64,000 nucleotides of DNA from Kribbella sp. NBC_01245 (GCF_036226525.1 NZ_CP108487.1:620001-684000), one strand, 5' to 3'. Counted from the stretch's first letter, positions 36,079 to 44,928 are shown. Translations and numbers: made by a program. Notes: generated by a model from the letters alone, not told the origin.

Positions 36079-37083
36079 ATGGAAACACTCGAAGCCACCC
36101 GAGATACCGCTGCGAAGACGGTTGCCCAGGGCAACGGACGTACGCCCAAGAAGAAGAGCAGCCTGCCGATCGGAGTCAGGCTGCGCCGGGATTGGCAGAT
36201 GCTGGTCCTGATGGTCCCGGGCGTGGTGTTCCTGCTGGCCTTCTTCTACGTCCCCGTGCTGGGGAACGTCGTGGCCTTCCAGGACTTCCAGCCCTATCTC
36301 GGGATCATGCACAGCGAGTGGAACGGCGTCCAGAACTTCATCAACCTGTACGGCAATCCCGACTTCTGGGACGCGCTGCGGAACACGTTGGTGCTGGCCG
36401 TCGTACAGCTCGCGCTGTTCTTCCCGGTGCCGTTGGCGATGGCGCTCATCGTCGATTCGCTGGTGAGCAACCGGATCCGGCGCGCCTTCCAGACGATCGC
36501 CTACCTGCCGCACTTCCTCTCGTGGGTGCTCGTCATCGCGCTGTTCCAGCAGTCGCTCGGTGGCGCGGGATTCGTCAACAACCTGTTGCGCCAGGCGGGG
36601 TTCGACCCAATTCCGTTCATGACCAATCCGGACACGTTCCCGCTGCTGGTGGTCGGGCAACTGATCTGGAAGGACGCCGGCTGGGCGATGATCATCTTCC
36701 TCGCCGCGTTGTCCGCCGTGGATGTCTCCCTGTACGAGGCGGCGGCCGCGGATGGCGCGGGCCGGTGGCGCCGGTTGTGGCACATCACGTTGCCGTCGCT
36801 GCGAACCGTCATCGTGCTGCTGCTGATCCTGCGGATCGGCGACATCCTCAGCGTGGGCTTCGAGCAGTTCATCCTGCAACGCGACTCGGTCGGTCCAGGC
36901 GCGGCGGAGGTCCTCGACACCTTCACGTACTACGCGGGTGTCGTGGGCGGCGACTGGAGTAGCGGAGCGGCGGCCGGACTCGCCAAGGGTGTGCTCGGCG
37001 CGTTGCTGTTGTGGGGCGCCAACTCGATCGCACACCGCCTGGGGGAGCCGGGCATCTTCCAGAAACGAGGTGGTGAGTCATGA
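36079..37083 (+). CDS. Sugar ABC transporter permease (LplB/YteP-like)
   Basis: 334 residues from METLEATRD at 36079. Lysine-rich cytosolic start (RTPKKKSS), six membrane segments, and the EAA-loop DVSLYEAAAADGAGRWRRLWHITLP cut to LYEAAAADGAGRWRRLWHI, where the shared ATPase docks. First of two permeases, overlapping the second by 4 bases. Confidence 0.92.
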   Translation: METLEATRDTAAKTVAQGNGRTPKKKSSLPIGVRLRRDWQMLVLMVPGVVFLLAFFYVPVLGNVVAFQDFQPYLGIMHSEWNGVQNFINLYGNPDFWDALRNTLVLAVVQLALFFPVPLAMALIVDSLVSNRIRRAFQTIAYLPHFLSWVLVIALFQQSLGGAGFVNNLLRQAGFDPIPFMTNPDTFPLLVVGQLIWKDAGWAMIIFLAALSAVDVSLYEAAAADGAGRWRRLWHITLPSLRTVIVLLLILRIGDILSVGFEQFILQRDSVGPGAAEVLDTFTYYAGVVGGDWSSGAAAGLAKGVLGALLLWGANSIAHRLGEPGIFQKRGGES

Positions 37084-37979
37084 GCGGCCGGACGGAACAG
37101 GTCGGGCGGCCGGTCTGGAAGGAACGTCCGGCGCCGCTTTACCAGACCATCAAGGCGATCGTCCTCGGCGGCTTCGCGCTGGCGATCATCGTTCCCATCA
37201 TGGTGGTGGTCTCGACGTCGCTGGCTAGTGACCAGGACATCATCGAAGCGGGCGGCTACGTGCTCTGGCCGTCACACCCGACCTTCAAGGCGTACGACAC
37301 GCTGTTCAGTGGTGGGCTGATGGGACGGGCGATCGGGGTCAGCGTCTTCGTCACCGTGATCGGGACGGCGCTGGCGCTCGCCACCACCATCGCGCTGGCC
37401 TACGCGACCTCGCGGCCGGTGCTGTTCGGCCGGCCCGTGCTGCTACTCGTACTCTTCACGCTGTTGTTCGCGCCGGGCATCATCCCGATGTTCCTGATCG
37501 TCAAGCAGTTGGGGCTGATCGACAGTCTCTGGTCGTTGATCCTTCCCGGGGCTCTCGGTGCGTTCAACTTCGTGGTGATGCGGACGTTCTTCATGAACGT
37601 GCCGCAGGAGATCCTCGAGAGCGCCCGGATCGACGGTGCGAGTGACTTCATGATCCTGCGGCGAATCGTGATGCCGCTGTCGAAGGCGGTGATCGCCGTT
37701 GTCGGACTGTTCTACGCGGTCGGTTTCTGGAATGCCTTCTTCAACGCGTTGTTGTACATCAACGACACCGCCAAGTGGCCGGTCCAGGTGATCCTGCGGA
37801 CGTACGTCTTGCAGGGCAAGTCGCTCTCCGCGGACCAGCTCGGCGTCGAGCCGCTTCCGCAGCCGCAATCCCTGCAGATGGCGGTTGTCGTCGTCGCCTT
37901 GGTCCCGATCGCGATGGTCTACCCGTTCCTGCAACGACACTTCAACAAGGGCGTCATCACCGGTGCCGTCAAAGGCTAG
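37080..37979 (+). CDS. Sugar ABC transporter permease (LplC/YtcP-like)
   Basis: 299 residues, six membrane segments; EAA-loop ILESARIDGASDFMILRRIVMP (ESARIDGASDFMILRRIV) and the conserved end FLQRHFNKGVITGAVKG (QRHFNKGVITGAVKG), diagnostic of the LplC group of CUT1 permeases. Forms the channel with the upstream permease. The regulator gene begins 24 bases after its stop. Confidence 0.93.
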   Translation: MSGRTEQVGRPVWKERPAPLYQTIKAIVLGGFALAIIVPIMVVVSTSLASDQDIIEAGGYVLWPSHPTFKAYDTLFSGGLMGRAIGVSVFVTVIGTALALATTIALAYATSRPVLFGRPVLLLVLFTLLFAPGIIPMFLIVKQLGLIDSLWSLILPGALGAFNFVVMRTFFMNVPQEILESARIDGASDFMILRRIVMPLSKAVIAVVGLFYAVGFWNAFFNALLYINDTAKWPVQVILRTYVLQGKSLSADQLGVEPLPQPQSLQMAVVVVALVPIAMVYPFLQRHFNKGVITGAVKG

Positions 37980-38002
37980 TGGGCCTCTGGGAGAATGGGG
38001 TC

Positions 38003-38992
38003 ATGTCAACCGAGAGCCCGGAACGGCCAACGCTGCGGACGGTCGCGGCCGAGGCGGGCGTCTCCATTGCCACGGTGTCGTACGTGCTCTCCGGTCATCC
38101 ACGCGCCGAGAGCATCTCCCAGCCGACAGCCCAACGGGTCAAGGCAGTCGCGACCCGGTTGGGCTATCGGCGCAACGACGCGGCCCGGGCGATCCGGACC
38201 GGCAAGTCGGACCTGGTGCTGCTCTCGCTCAACGTCCTGGCCGATCCCTGGTCCCAGGCCGTGGCGGCCGCGGTCAGCGCCAAGGTCACGCCGCTGGGCA
38301 AGACCGCGTTGATCATCGCGGACGGCGACTGGCGGGCCGTGCTGGCCAAACGTACGCCCGACCTGATCTTCATCGACCACGTCGGCCGCGAGCCGGAGTT
38401 GGTCGCCGAGCTCGAGGGCTTCGCGGCCCAGGGCGTTCAGATCGTCGCCTTCAGCGAGGTGCTCGAACCGCGTGGCTTCGACGTCATCCGGTCCGGTGCC
38501 GAACCGCGGTGCCACTTGGCCGTGGAGCACTTGCTCGAACGGCACACGCGGATCGGCGCGCTGACCTCCCAGCGGCACGGCGCGCGGTTCGACGCTTACC
38601 TCACCACGATGGCGGCCGCGGGGTTACCGGTTGACCGCGTCGCCAAGTTCGCGCCGCATCCCGAGGACGCGTACTGGGCGGCGATGTCCCTGCTCACCCA
38701 ACCGGATCGGCCGACCGCGCTTTACTGTACGACGGACTTCGCGGCGATCGCGGCGATCCGGGCCGCGCATCGGCTCCGGCTGGACGTACCCGGGGATCTC
38801 GCCGTGATCGGGGTGGGGAACACGCCCGACGGCGAGCGGGTCGATCCGTCGCTGTCCACCGTCGGTCCGGTGGGCTTCAACGAGGCGTTGGCCGAGATCA
38901 TCGCCGGGCGGCTCACCAATCGAGAAGGTGCACCGGGTGAGGTGTTCGACTTCCCTTGGCAGCTGATCGTGCGCGAGTCGACCGGCGGCTGA
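38003..38992 (+). CDS. LacI-family regulator of the sugar importer
   Basis: 329 residues from the ATG at 38003 (GGGAGAATGGGG ribosome region). LacI helix-turn-helix and hinge (LRTVAAEAGVSIATVSYVLSGHPR), then a periplasmic-binding-like ligand domain (IDHVGREPELV, FDVIRSGAE, ALYCTTDFAAIAAIRAAHRL). Last gene of the importer operon, most likely repressing the promoter at about 34.3 kb until a sugar binds. Confidence 0.92.
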   Translation: MSTESPERPTLRTVAAEAGVSIATVSYVLSGHPRAESISQPTAQRVKAVATRLGYRRNDAARAIRTGKSDLVLLSLNVLADPWSQAVAAAVSAKVTPLGKTALIIADGDWRAVLAKRTPDLIFIDHVGREPELVAELEGFAAQGVQIVAFSEVLEPRGFDVIRSGAEPRCHLAVEHLLERHTRIGALTSQRHGARFDAYLTTMAAAGLPVDRVAKFAPHPEDAYWAAMSLLTQPDRPTALYCTTDFAAIAAIRAAHRLRLDVPGDLAVIGVGNTPDGERVDPSLSTVGPVGFNEALAEIIAGRLTNREGAPGEVFDFPWQLIVRESTGG

Positions 38993-38993
38993 G

Positions 38994-39758
38994 TTATCGC
39001 AGGTCGTCGGACAGGGCCTGGGCGGCCTTGCTGAGCAAGGGAATCGCCTGTGCGACCAGGTCTTCGGTCATCCGGCCGGCGGGGCCTGAGATCGACATCG
39101 CGAGACGGGACGGTACGTCGGGGACGGCTACCGCGATGCAGCGGACGCCGAGCTCCTGCTCGCCCTCGTCGACGGCGTAGCCCTGCTCTTGGGCCTTGCG
39201 CAATTGGGCCGTGAACTCGTCCACGTCGGTGATGGTGGTCTCGGTGTGCTTGGGCATGCCGGTGCGTTGCAGTAGTTCGCGGACCTCGGGCTCTCGCAGC
39301 TGCGAAAGGATCGCCTTGCCGACGGCGGTGCAGTGGGGGAGGACCCGGCGCCCGACCTCGGTGAACATCCGCATCGAGTGCCGGGATTGAACCTGCGCGA
39401 GATAGACGATCTGGTCGCCGTCGAGCATCGCCATATTGGCCGACTCGCCGAACTCGTCGACCAGCCGGGCCAAATGCGGACGTGCCCAGACACTCAACAT
39501 GTGAGAGGACGTTTCGCCGAGCCGGATCAGCTTCGGGCCGAGCACGTACTGCCGCGACGGCTCCTGCCGCACGTAGCCGAGGTCGACAAGCGTGCGGACG
39601 AGCCGGTGGATGGTCGGCAAGGGCAGGCCGGAAGCCGTGGCCAGCTGGGAGAGGCCCATCATCCCGCCCGCGTCGACCATCATCTCGAGCAGGCCGAAAG
39701 CGCGCTCGATGGACTGCACGCTGCCGGAGCGAACCTTGCTGCCGTTCTCTTCCGCCAC
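38994..39758 (-). CDS. IclR-family regulator (AllR-like candidate)
   Basis: 254 residues: winged helix (MGLSQLATASGLPLPTIHRLVRTL) and an IclR effector domain (CTAVGKAILSQL, GVRCIAVAVPD). It is divergent from the aldolase gene and lies upstream of the purine-degradation region, as AllR does in other actinomycetes. Glyoxylate or allantoin-pathway intermediates are ligands of AllR proteins. The assignment as AllR is inference from context and from shared TTCC-N7-GGAA sites here and before the hydroxypyruvate isomerase gene. Confidence 0.85.
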   Translation of the reverse strand: MAEENGSKVRSGSVQSIERAFGLLEMMVDAGGMMGLSQLATASGLPLPTIHRLVRTLVDLGYVRQEPSRQYVLGPKLIRLGETSSHMLSVWARPHLARLVDEFGESANMAMLDGDQIVYLAQVQSRHSMRMFTEVGRRVLPHCTAVGKAILSQLREPEVRELLQRTGMPKHTETTITDVDEFTAQLRKAQEQGYAVDEGEQELGVRCIAVAVPDVPSRLAMSISGPAGRMTEDLVAQAIPLLSKAAQALSDDLR

Positions 39759-39781
39759 TGTGGCCTCATCCCTCTCAGTCT

Positions 39782-39871
39782 TTCCGGATTATGGAAGTTT
39801 AGCGCCAGATTCCGGAAGATGAGAAGCGTTGCGACTTCCGCAAAGTAGATACTAGTATCCGCATTACGAAA
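39782..39871. promoter_or_regulatory. Divergent control region with TTCC-N7-GGAA site
   Basis: TTCC-GGATTAT-GGAA (39782-39796) is a perfect dyad that overlaps a CATAAT -10-like hexamer for the IclR gene. A weaker copy, ATCC-GCATTAC-GAAA, is at 39857-39871, next to a possible plus-strand promoter (TTGCGA 39829, TAGTAT 39853, 18-base spacing). GATACTAGTATC (39848-39859) is a perfect 12-base palindrome within it. Confidence 0.5.
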
Positions 39872-39897
39872 TCCCGAGGATCTGAGGTGGTTCGGTC

Positions 39898-41154
39898 ATG
39901 ACTGAGCTCGACGCTCTCGCCGACGAGCTGGATCGGCGGCTCGCTGATGCCGACGCGGCGCTGAGCAGGCTCTATCCGGGGGATCGCGGGGTTCGGCAGC
40001 CCGTTCATACCGTCTACGTGCCTGCCGACCAGTACGACGCCGGCACGGTCGAGCGGTGGGCGGCGGAGGCGAAGGCCGTACTGGCAAGTCACGGTGGATC
40101 CGCGGCGGCGTTGGCCGAGGCGCTGGATTTGCCGGCGGACCAGGCGGTTGAGGTCTACGAGCGTGTTCGCGGAAAGCTGGAGCGCGAGCCGATCGAGGAC
40201 TTGCGCATCGACTTCGAGGATGGCTATGGCACTCGGCCCGATGACCAGGAGGACGCTGCGGCGATCTCCGCGGCGCGAGCGTTGGCGGAGAGCGTCAAGA
40301 ACGCCTCGGCTCCGCCGTACCACGGTCTTCGGATCAAGTCTCTCGAGGCGCCAAGTCGTCGGCGTGGTGTGCGTACGCTCGATCTGTTTGTCGGCGAGAT
40401 GGCTCGGGCCGGTGCGTTGACGGACGGGTTCGTGGTGACGCTCGCGAAGGTCACGTCGGTGGAGCAGGTCGAGGCGATGGTGGTCGTGCTGGCCGCTGTC
40501 GAAAAGGCGCATGCGGTGCCGTCGGGGTCGTTGAAGTTCGAGATCCAGGTCGAGACGCCTCAGGCGATCCTCGGGCCGGATGGTACGGCGCTTGTGGTGC
40601 GGATGATCAGCGCGGGCGCCGGTCGGGTGACCGGGCTTCACTACGGCACGTACGACTATTCGGCCTCGCTGGGCGTCGCCGCGGCGTACCAGAGCATGGA
40701 GCATCCGGTCGCCGACCACGCGAAGGACGTGATGCAGCTGGCCGCGGCTGGTACCGGGGTGTTCGTCTCGGACGGGTCTACCAACGTCCTTCCGGTTGGC
40801 GAGCGGGATGCCGTACATGCCGCGTGGCGGTTGCATTCACGGTTGGTACGACGCTCCCTCGTCCGCGGCATCTACCAGGGCTGGGACATGCATCCGGGCC
40901 AGTTGCCGAGCCGCTTCGTCGCGACGTACTTGTTCTACCGCGAGGGTCTGGAATCGGCCGCCCTCCGCCTGCGCGCGTACGTTGGCAAGGGCGAGTCCGG
41001 CTACCTCGACGAGCCCGCCACCGCCACCGCCCTCGCCAGCTTCGTCCTCCGCGGCGTCGAATGCGGCGCCATCGACATGCCAGAACTCGACACCCTCATC
41101 GGCATAGACCCCGCCACCCTAGCCACCCTCGCCCGCCGCCCCGCCCGCCCGTGA
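39898..41154 (+). CDS. HpcH/HpaI-type aldolase-like protein (DUF6986-like)
   Basis: 418 residues. The HpcH/HpaI TIM-barrel is recognisable from LRIDFEDGYGTRPDDQED (metal-site Glu/Asp), LRIKSLEAPSRRRGVRTL, LKFEIQVETPQAILGP and GLHYGTYDYSASLG. These resemble malyl-CoA/citramalyl-CoA lyases, but the protein is longer than usual and belongs to an uncharacterised actinobacterial set. Its partner regulator is IclR-type and its control region carries the same operator motif as the glyoxylate operon, so a role in glyoxylate, ureidoglycolate or oxalurate metabolism is plausible. The reaction is unknown. Confidence 0.75.
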   Translation: MTELDALADELDRRLADADAALSRLYPGDRGVRQPVHTVYVPADQYDAGTVERWAAEAKAVLASHGGSAAALAEALDLPADQAVEVYERVRGKLEREPIEDLRIDFEDGYGTRPDDQEDAAAISAARALAESVKNASAPPYHGLRIKSLEAPSRRRGVRTLDLFVGEMARAGALTDGFVVTLAKVTSVEQVEAMVVVLAAVEKAHAVPSGSLKFEIQVETPQAILGPDGTALVVRMISAGAGRVTGLHYGTYDYSASLGVAAAYQSMEHPVADHAKDVMQLAAAGTGVFVSDGSTNVLPVGERDAVHAAWRLHSRLVRRSLVRGIYQGWDMHPGQLPSRFVATYLFYREGLESAALRLRAYVGKGESGYLDEPATATALASFVLRGVECGAIDMPELDTLIGIDPATLATLARRPARP

Positions 41155-41205
41155 CGCCGCGTCCGCTCCTGACACCGCGGACGTGATCCGCCGGGGACAC
41201 TTCCG

Positions 41206-41260
41206 TTCATCGGACCCTTGTGACACGGCGTGTCGCGGTTCATCGGTCCCTTCTGACCAA
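41206..41260. repeat. TCATCGG-CCCTT dimer, copy 2
   Basis: GTTCATCGGACCCTT (41206-41220) and GTTCATCGGTCCCTTCTGACCA (41239-41260) flank GACACGGCGTGTCGCG, itself a dyad. Same layout as at 1620-1674 and 44717-44770. It directly precedes long hairpin B, as copy 3 precedes hairpin C. Confidence 0.8.
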
Positions 41261-41295
41261 CGCGCGGGCTCCCCGCTCCAGCCGTAGACACCTTC

Positions 41296-41367
41296 ACTTT
41301 GCGTTCATTCGTCGGAATCCGCCCTCGCCGACGGCAGCGGGCGGATTCCGACGAATGAACGCAAAGT
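41296..41367. repeat. Long perfect hairpin element B (29-base arms)
   Basis: Exact complementary arms at 41296-41324 and 41339-41367, loop of 14 bases. The arm ACTTTGCGTTCATTCGTCGG then AATCCGCCC is homologous to elements A and C, with changes matched on both arms. Located between the aldolase and YCII genes. Confidence 0.85.
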
Positions 41368-41452
41368 CGTGGGCGAGAGTTGTCCTCTTGACCTGATCCC
41401 GTTCGTAAGGATGATGAAGGCGGGGCCGCCCGCCAGGATTCAGGAGGTTGGG

Positions 41453-41830
41453 ATGAGCCAGTACCTGCTTTCGGTATACGGCCACCGCGAGAGCGGCGAG
41501 GTCGACGCAACTGCGGCGAAGCCAGCGGAGATGCAGGCGTACATGGGACGGGTCGCCGCCCTGGAATCCGAGATGGATGCCTCCGGCGCCTTTGTGTTCG
41601 GTGGTCGGCTGCACGGCGCCGACGCGTCGACAGTGGTGCACAAGGGCGGCGACGACTTGGTGATGACCGACGGACCGTTCGTCGAGGCGAAGGAGCACAT
41701 CGCCGGCTTCTACATCATCGAGGCAGACGGACTCGATGCCGCGCTCGCGTGGGCCGGCAAGGTCGTCGACGCCATCGGCCACGCGATCGAGGTACGCCCC
41801 TTCGCCGCCACCGGCCACGTCCCGACGTGA
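41453..41830 (+). CDS. YCII-related DGPF-domain protein, ECF42 partner
   Basis: 125 residues from MSQYLLSVYG at 41453. Contains the MTDGPFVEAKEHIAGFYIIEAD signature (DGPF) of the proteins that accompany ECF42 sigma factors. Overlaps the sigma gene by 4 bases (GTGA). DGPF proteins are thought to be under control of, or work with, the sigma factor; the biochemical role is not known. Confidence 0.9.
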   Translation: MSQYLLSVYGHRESGEVDATAAKPAEMQAYMGRVAALESEMDASGAFVFGGRLHGADASTVVHKGGDDLVMTDGPFVEAKEHIAGFYIIEADGLDAALAWAGKVVDAIGHAIEVRPFAATGHVPT

Positions 41831-43218
41831 CCCAACCGCCCGCCCCGGAAGTGGAACCCGGCCCGCATCGCGAGGGCGTCGAGCCCGGCTCGGGTCGGGT
41901 CGTCGGGGTGGAGGTGGCGTTTCGGGAGGTCTATGGGCAGGCGGTCGCGACGCTCATCCGGGTGTTCGGTGACATCACCGTGGCGGAGGACGCCGTACAG
42001 GATGCGTTTGTCATCGCGACTGATCGGTGGTCGCGAGAAGGCATCCCGCCGAACCCGGCCGGATGGATCATCACGACCGCACGGAACCGCGCGATCGACG
42101 ATCTCCGTCGTTCCGCTCGCGGCCGGGAGTTGCACGAACAGCTCGCGGTTGAGGCGTCGAATGACCCAGGCGATGACGGGCAGGAGAGCGGACCTGTGAG
42201 CGACGACCGGCTGCGGTTGACCTTCACCTGCTGTCATCCGGCGCTACGGATGGAGCACCAGGTCGCGCTCACCCTGCGCCTCCTTGGTGGATTGAGTGTG
42301 GAAGAGGTGGCTCGCGCCTTCCTGGTTGCCGAGCCGGCGATGGCGAAACGGCTGGTGCGCGCGAAGTTCAAGATCAAGGCCGCGGATATTCGCTATCGCG
42401 TGCCGTCTGATGCCGATCTGCCTGCCCGGGTGCGGTCGGTTCTCGCCGTCCTCTACCTGATTTACAACACTGGAAGGGACGACCCGGCACGCGCCGCCCT
42501 GCGCCAGGAGGGCATCCGGCTGGCTCGCGCGCTCGTTGAGCTGATGCCTGACGAGGCCGAGGCGTGGGGCCTCCTGGCCGTCATCCTCCTGTGCGAATCC
42601 CGCGAGGCGTCGCGCCGGCATCGCGGCAGCGTCGTACTCCTGCGCGACCAGGACCGGTCCACCTGGAACCACGGCTTGATCGAAGAGGGGCATGCCATCG
42701 TGCGCGCCTGCATCCGACGCGATCAACCTGGTCCGTATCAGCTTCAGGCGGCGATCCAGGCCGTCCACTGCAACGCCGCACGGTACGACGAGACGGACTG
42801 GTCGCAGATCGTGGAGCTGTACGACCACCTGCTCGCGTTGATGCCAACACCGATGGTCGCGCTCAACCGAGCCATTGCCATGGGGGAGGTCAAAGGCCCG
42901 TCGGCCGCGCTCGAGGTGATCGACGCCTTAGCGCCACAGTTGGATGCCTACCACCTGATGCACGCTGCCCGGGGCACCCTGCTGCGGCGCCTCGGACATA
43001 GCGACGCCGCCAGGGACGCATTCCAACGCGCCGCCGACCTTGCAGTCCTCGACTCCGACCAACGATTCCTCACCGAGCAACTCGAGGAAATCAACCACCT
43101 CGACCCCGTCGATCGAATCGACCGGTTCGCCGACCACGTGACACCAACATTGCTGCGAGTGGTCACGTCTGAACGTTGCACGGGGCACCTACATGCCGCC
43201 TGGGCGGATCAGAGGTGA
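41827..43218 (+). CDS. ECF42-type sigma factor with C-terminal TPR domain
   Basis: 463 residues from the GTG at 41827. Region 2 (VYGQAVATLIRVFGDITVAEDAVQDAF), region 4 (RMEHQVALTLRLLGGLSVEEVARAFLV, then AMAKRLVRAKFKI) and a long C-terminal TPR-like domain that replaces an anti-sigma factor in this group. The last 20 or so codons (43155-43217) lie in a dispersed GCGAGTGGTC repeat, giving an unusual tail beyond the expected end, so the original C-terminus was probably changed by insertion of that repeat. Confidence 0.9.
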   Translation: MTQPPAPEVEPGPHREGVEPGSGRVVGVEVAFREVYGQAVATLIRVFGDITVAEDAVQDAFVIATDRWSREGIPPNPAGWIITTARNRAIDDLRRSARGRELHEQLAVEASNDPGDDGQESGPVSDDRLRLTFTCCHPALRMEHQVALTLRLLGGLSVEEVARAFLVAEPAMAKRLVRAKFKIKAADIRYRVPSDADLPARVRSVLAVLYLIYNTGRDDPARAALRQEGIRLARALVELMPDEAEAWGLLAVILLCESREASRRHRGSVVLLRDQDRSTWNHGLIEEGHAIVRACIRRDQPGPYQLQAAIQAVHCNAARYDETDWSQIVELYDHLLALMPTPMVALNRAIAMGEVKGPSAALEVIDALAPQLDAYHLMHAARGTLLRRLGHSDAARDAFQRAADLAVLDSDQRFLTEQLEEINHLDPVDRIDRFADHVTPTLLRVVTSERCTGHLHAAWADQR

Positions 43219-43271
43219 CCACTCGCGTGGGGATCAAGCGCGAGTTGTCGGGTTATACGCGACCACTCGCG
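43155..43271. repeat. GCGAGTGGTC element with nested inverted repeats
   Basis: GCGAGTGGTCAC (43155-43166) pairs with GTGACCACTCGC (43215-43226). A second hairpin, CGCGAGT/ACTCGCG, spans 43239-43271 and contains GCGACCACTCGCGGAC. The same GCGACCACTCGCGGAC word occurs at 1693-1708, and the neighbouring TCTGAAC is shared too. It lies between convergent sigma and deaminase genes and may act as a terminator for both. Confidence 0.65.
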
Positions 43272-43284
43272 GACAAAAGGGGGT

Positions 43285-44646
43285 CTAGCCTGCCTTGGCG
43301 ATGAGGGTGTGTTGGATTTGCGTCACCCGTGCGGCCAAAGTTGGTTCGTCGACGGTGAGGACGGTGTCGTGTTCGACGACGGGGCGGCCGTTGACTAGCA
43401 GTAGTTCCAGCGGGGGTGGCGTGCCGAGGACTAGTGCGGCTACCGGGTCGGCGATGCCTGCGTGGGCGAGGGTGTCTAGGCGCCATAGGGCGAGGTCGGC
43501 GAGTTTGCCGACTTCCAGCGAGCCGATCTCGTTTTCGCGGCCAAGGATGCGGGCGCCGTCGAGGGTTGCCATTTCCAATGCAGCGCGTACGTCGAGCGCT
43601 TGCGGGCCGCCGCGGGCGCGGGCGAAGAGCAGGGCGTTACGCATCTCCTCGATCAGACTGCCGGCTTCGTTGCTGGCGGCACCGTCTACGCCGAGTCCGA
43701 CGGGACTACCGGCCATCCGCAAATCAGCGACGCGCGCGATCCCGGCGCCGAGGCGGGCGTTGGAGCTGGGGCAGTGCGCGACACCGGTCCCCGATTGGCC
43801 CAGCCGCTTGATCTCCGTGTCGTCGAAGTGGATGCCGTGCGCGAACCACACGTCCGGCCCGGTCCAGCCGAGTTGGCCGGCGTACTCCGATGGCGTACAA
43901 CCGAACCTCTCCTGACACCAGTCGCCCTCGTCAGTCGTCTCGGCCAGGTGCGTGTGCAGCCGTACGCCCTTACGGCGCGCGAGCTCCGCCGCCTCCCGCA
44001 TGAGCTCCCCGGTCACGCTGAACGGTGAACAAGGTGCGACCACGATCCGCAACATCGAATCCGGCGCGGGATCGTGCCAACGGTCGATCGCGGCCTCGGT
44101 CGCGAGCAGGATCTCGTCACGGTCCTGAACCACGGAGTCGGGTGGCAGCCCACCGTCCTTCTCACTGAGGTCCATCGATCCACGCGCCGGGTGGAACCGC
44201 AGTCCCACCTCTTCGGCCGTAAGAATCTCCGCTTCAAGTAGGTCGCCGCCCACCCGCGGAAAGAGATAGTGGTGATCGGCCGCCGTCGTACACCCGGTGC
44301 GCGCGAGCCGAGCCAACGCGCCCTGCGCGGCCACATGAACGGACTCGTCGTCAATGCCGGCCCACACCGGGTAAAGCGTGGTCAACCAACCGAACAACCC
44401 GGCATCGGCCGCGAGTCCACGCGTCACCCACTGGTAGAGGTGTTGGTGCGTATTGACGAAGCCGGGTGCGACCAGACATCCACGCCCGTCGACCACCCGC
44501 GCTCCGTCGTACGCCGGGGCGGGTCCGGGGCCGACGGCAACAATCCGATTGCCCTCGGCAACAACATGACCAGTGGTGAATTCACGACGGCCCTGGTCAA
44601 GCGTGACCACGCTGGCACCATCGATAACGATCATCGCCGTACTCAT
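43285..44646 (-). CDS. 8-oxoguanine deaminase (amidohydrolase)
   Basis: 453 residues. Amidohydrolase barrel with GFVNTHQHLYQWVTRGL (first metal His pair), LHTHLAETTDEGDW, WFAHGIHFDD, and HCPSSNARLGAGIARVADL; the VGLGVDGAASNEAG segment holds the catalytic Asp. The QHLYQW/GVDGAASNE set matches 8-oxoguanine deaminases of the TrzN/AtzA-related cluster, converting 8-oxoguanine to urate. That feeds directly into the uricase operon immediately upstream on the map. Alternative: another s-triazine or purine deaminase. Confidence 0.85.
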   Translation of the reverse strand: MSTAMIVIDGASVVTLDQGRREFTTGHVVAEGNRIVAVGPGPAPAYDGARVVDGRGCLVAPGFVNTHQHLYQWVTRGLAADAGLFGWLTTLYPVWAGIDDESVHVAAQGALARLARTGCTTAADHHYLFPRVGGDLLEAEILTAEEVGLRFHPARGSMDLSEKDGGLPPDSVVQDRDEILLATEAAIDRWHDPAPDSMLRIVVAPCSPFSVTGELMREAAELARRKGVRLHTHLAETTDEGDWCQERFGCTPSEYAGQLGWTGPDVWFAHGIHFDDTEIKRLGQSGTGVAHCPSSNARLGAGIARVADLRMAGSPVGLGVDGAASNEAGSLIEEMRNALLFARARGGPQALDVRAALEMATLDGARILGRENEIGSLEVGKLADLALWRLDTLAHAGIADPVAALVLGTPPPLELLLVNGRPVVEHDTVLTVDEPTLAARVTQIQHTLIAKAG

Positions 44647-44716
44647 CGACCCACTTTCCTACTCCTAGAGGGAATACGTCTTCTTCACCACGAGCGATCA
44701 CGCCTAGGCAATCCTG

Positions 44717-44770
44717 CTCATCGGGCCCTTGTGACGCGGCGTGTCGCGCGTCATCGGTCCCTTCTGACCA
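44717..44770. repeat. TCATCGG-CCCTT dimer, copy 3
   Basis: CTCATCGGGCCCTTGTGACGCGG followed by GCGTCATCGGTCCCTTCTGACCA (cores TCATCGGGCCCTT and TCATCGGTCCCTT). It precedes hairpin C by 20 bases. Together with the reverse-oriented array on the other side of hairpin C it makes the whole 44.7-45.2 kb gap roughly symmetric. Confidence 0.8.
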
Positions 44771-44789
44771 GCGGCTAGGGGCCACGGGT

Positions 44790-44885
44790 CTTTGCATTCA
44801 TTCGTCGGAATCCGCCCTCCTCCGTCCGCTGACCTGTACCTGCCCGCTTGGCTGAGAGGGCGGATTCCGACGAATGAATGCAAAG
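44790..44885. repeat. Long perfect hairpin element C (30-base arms)
   Basis: Arms 44790-44819 and 44856-44885 are exact complements; 36-base loop. Arm CTTTGCATTCATTCGTCGG then AATCCGCCCTC. Homologous to element B, and to element A with the whole element inverted: the loops share CCGTCC-CTGACCTGTAC when one is reversed. Confidence 0.85.
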
Positions 44886-44928
44886 GAGAGAGACGGCCGG
44901 CCGCCGCGGAGGTCGAGCGTGGTCACAT

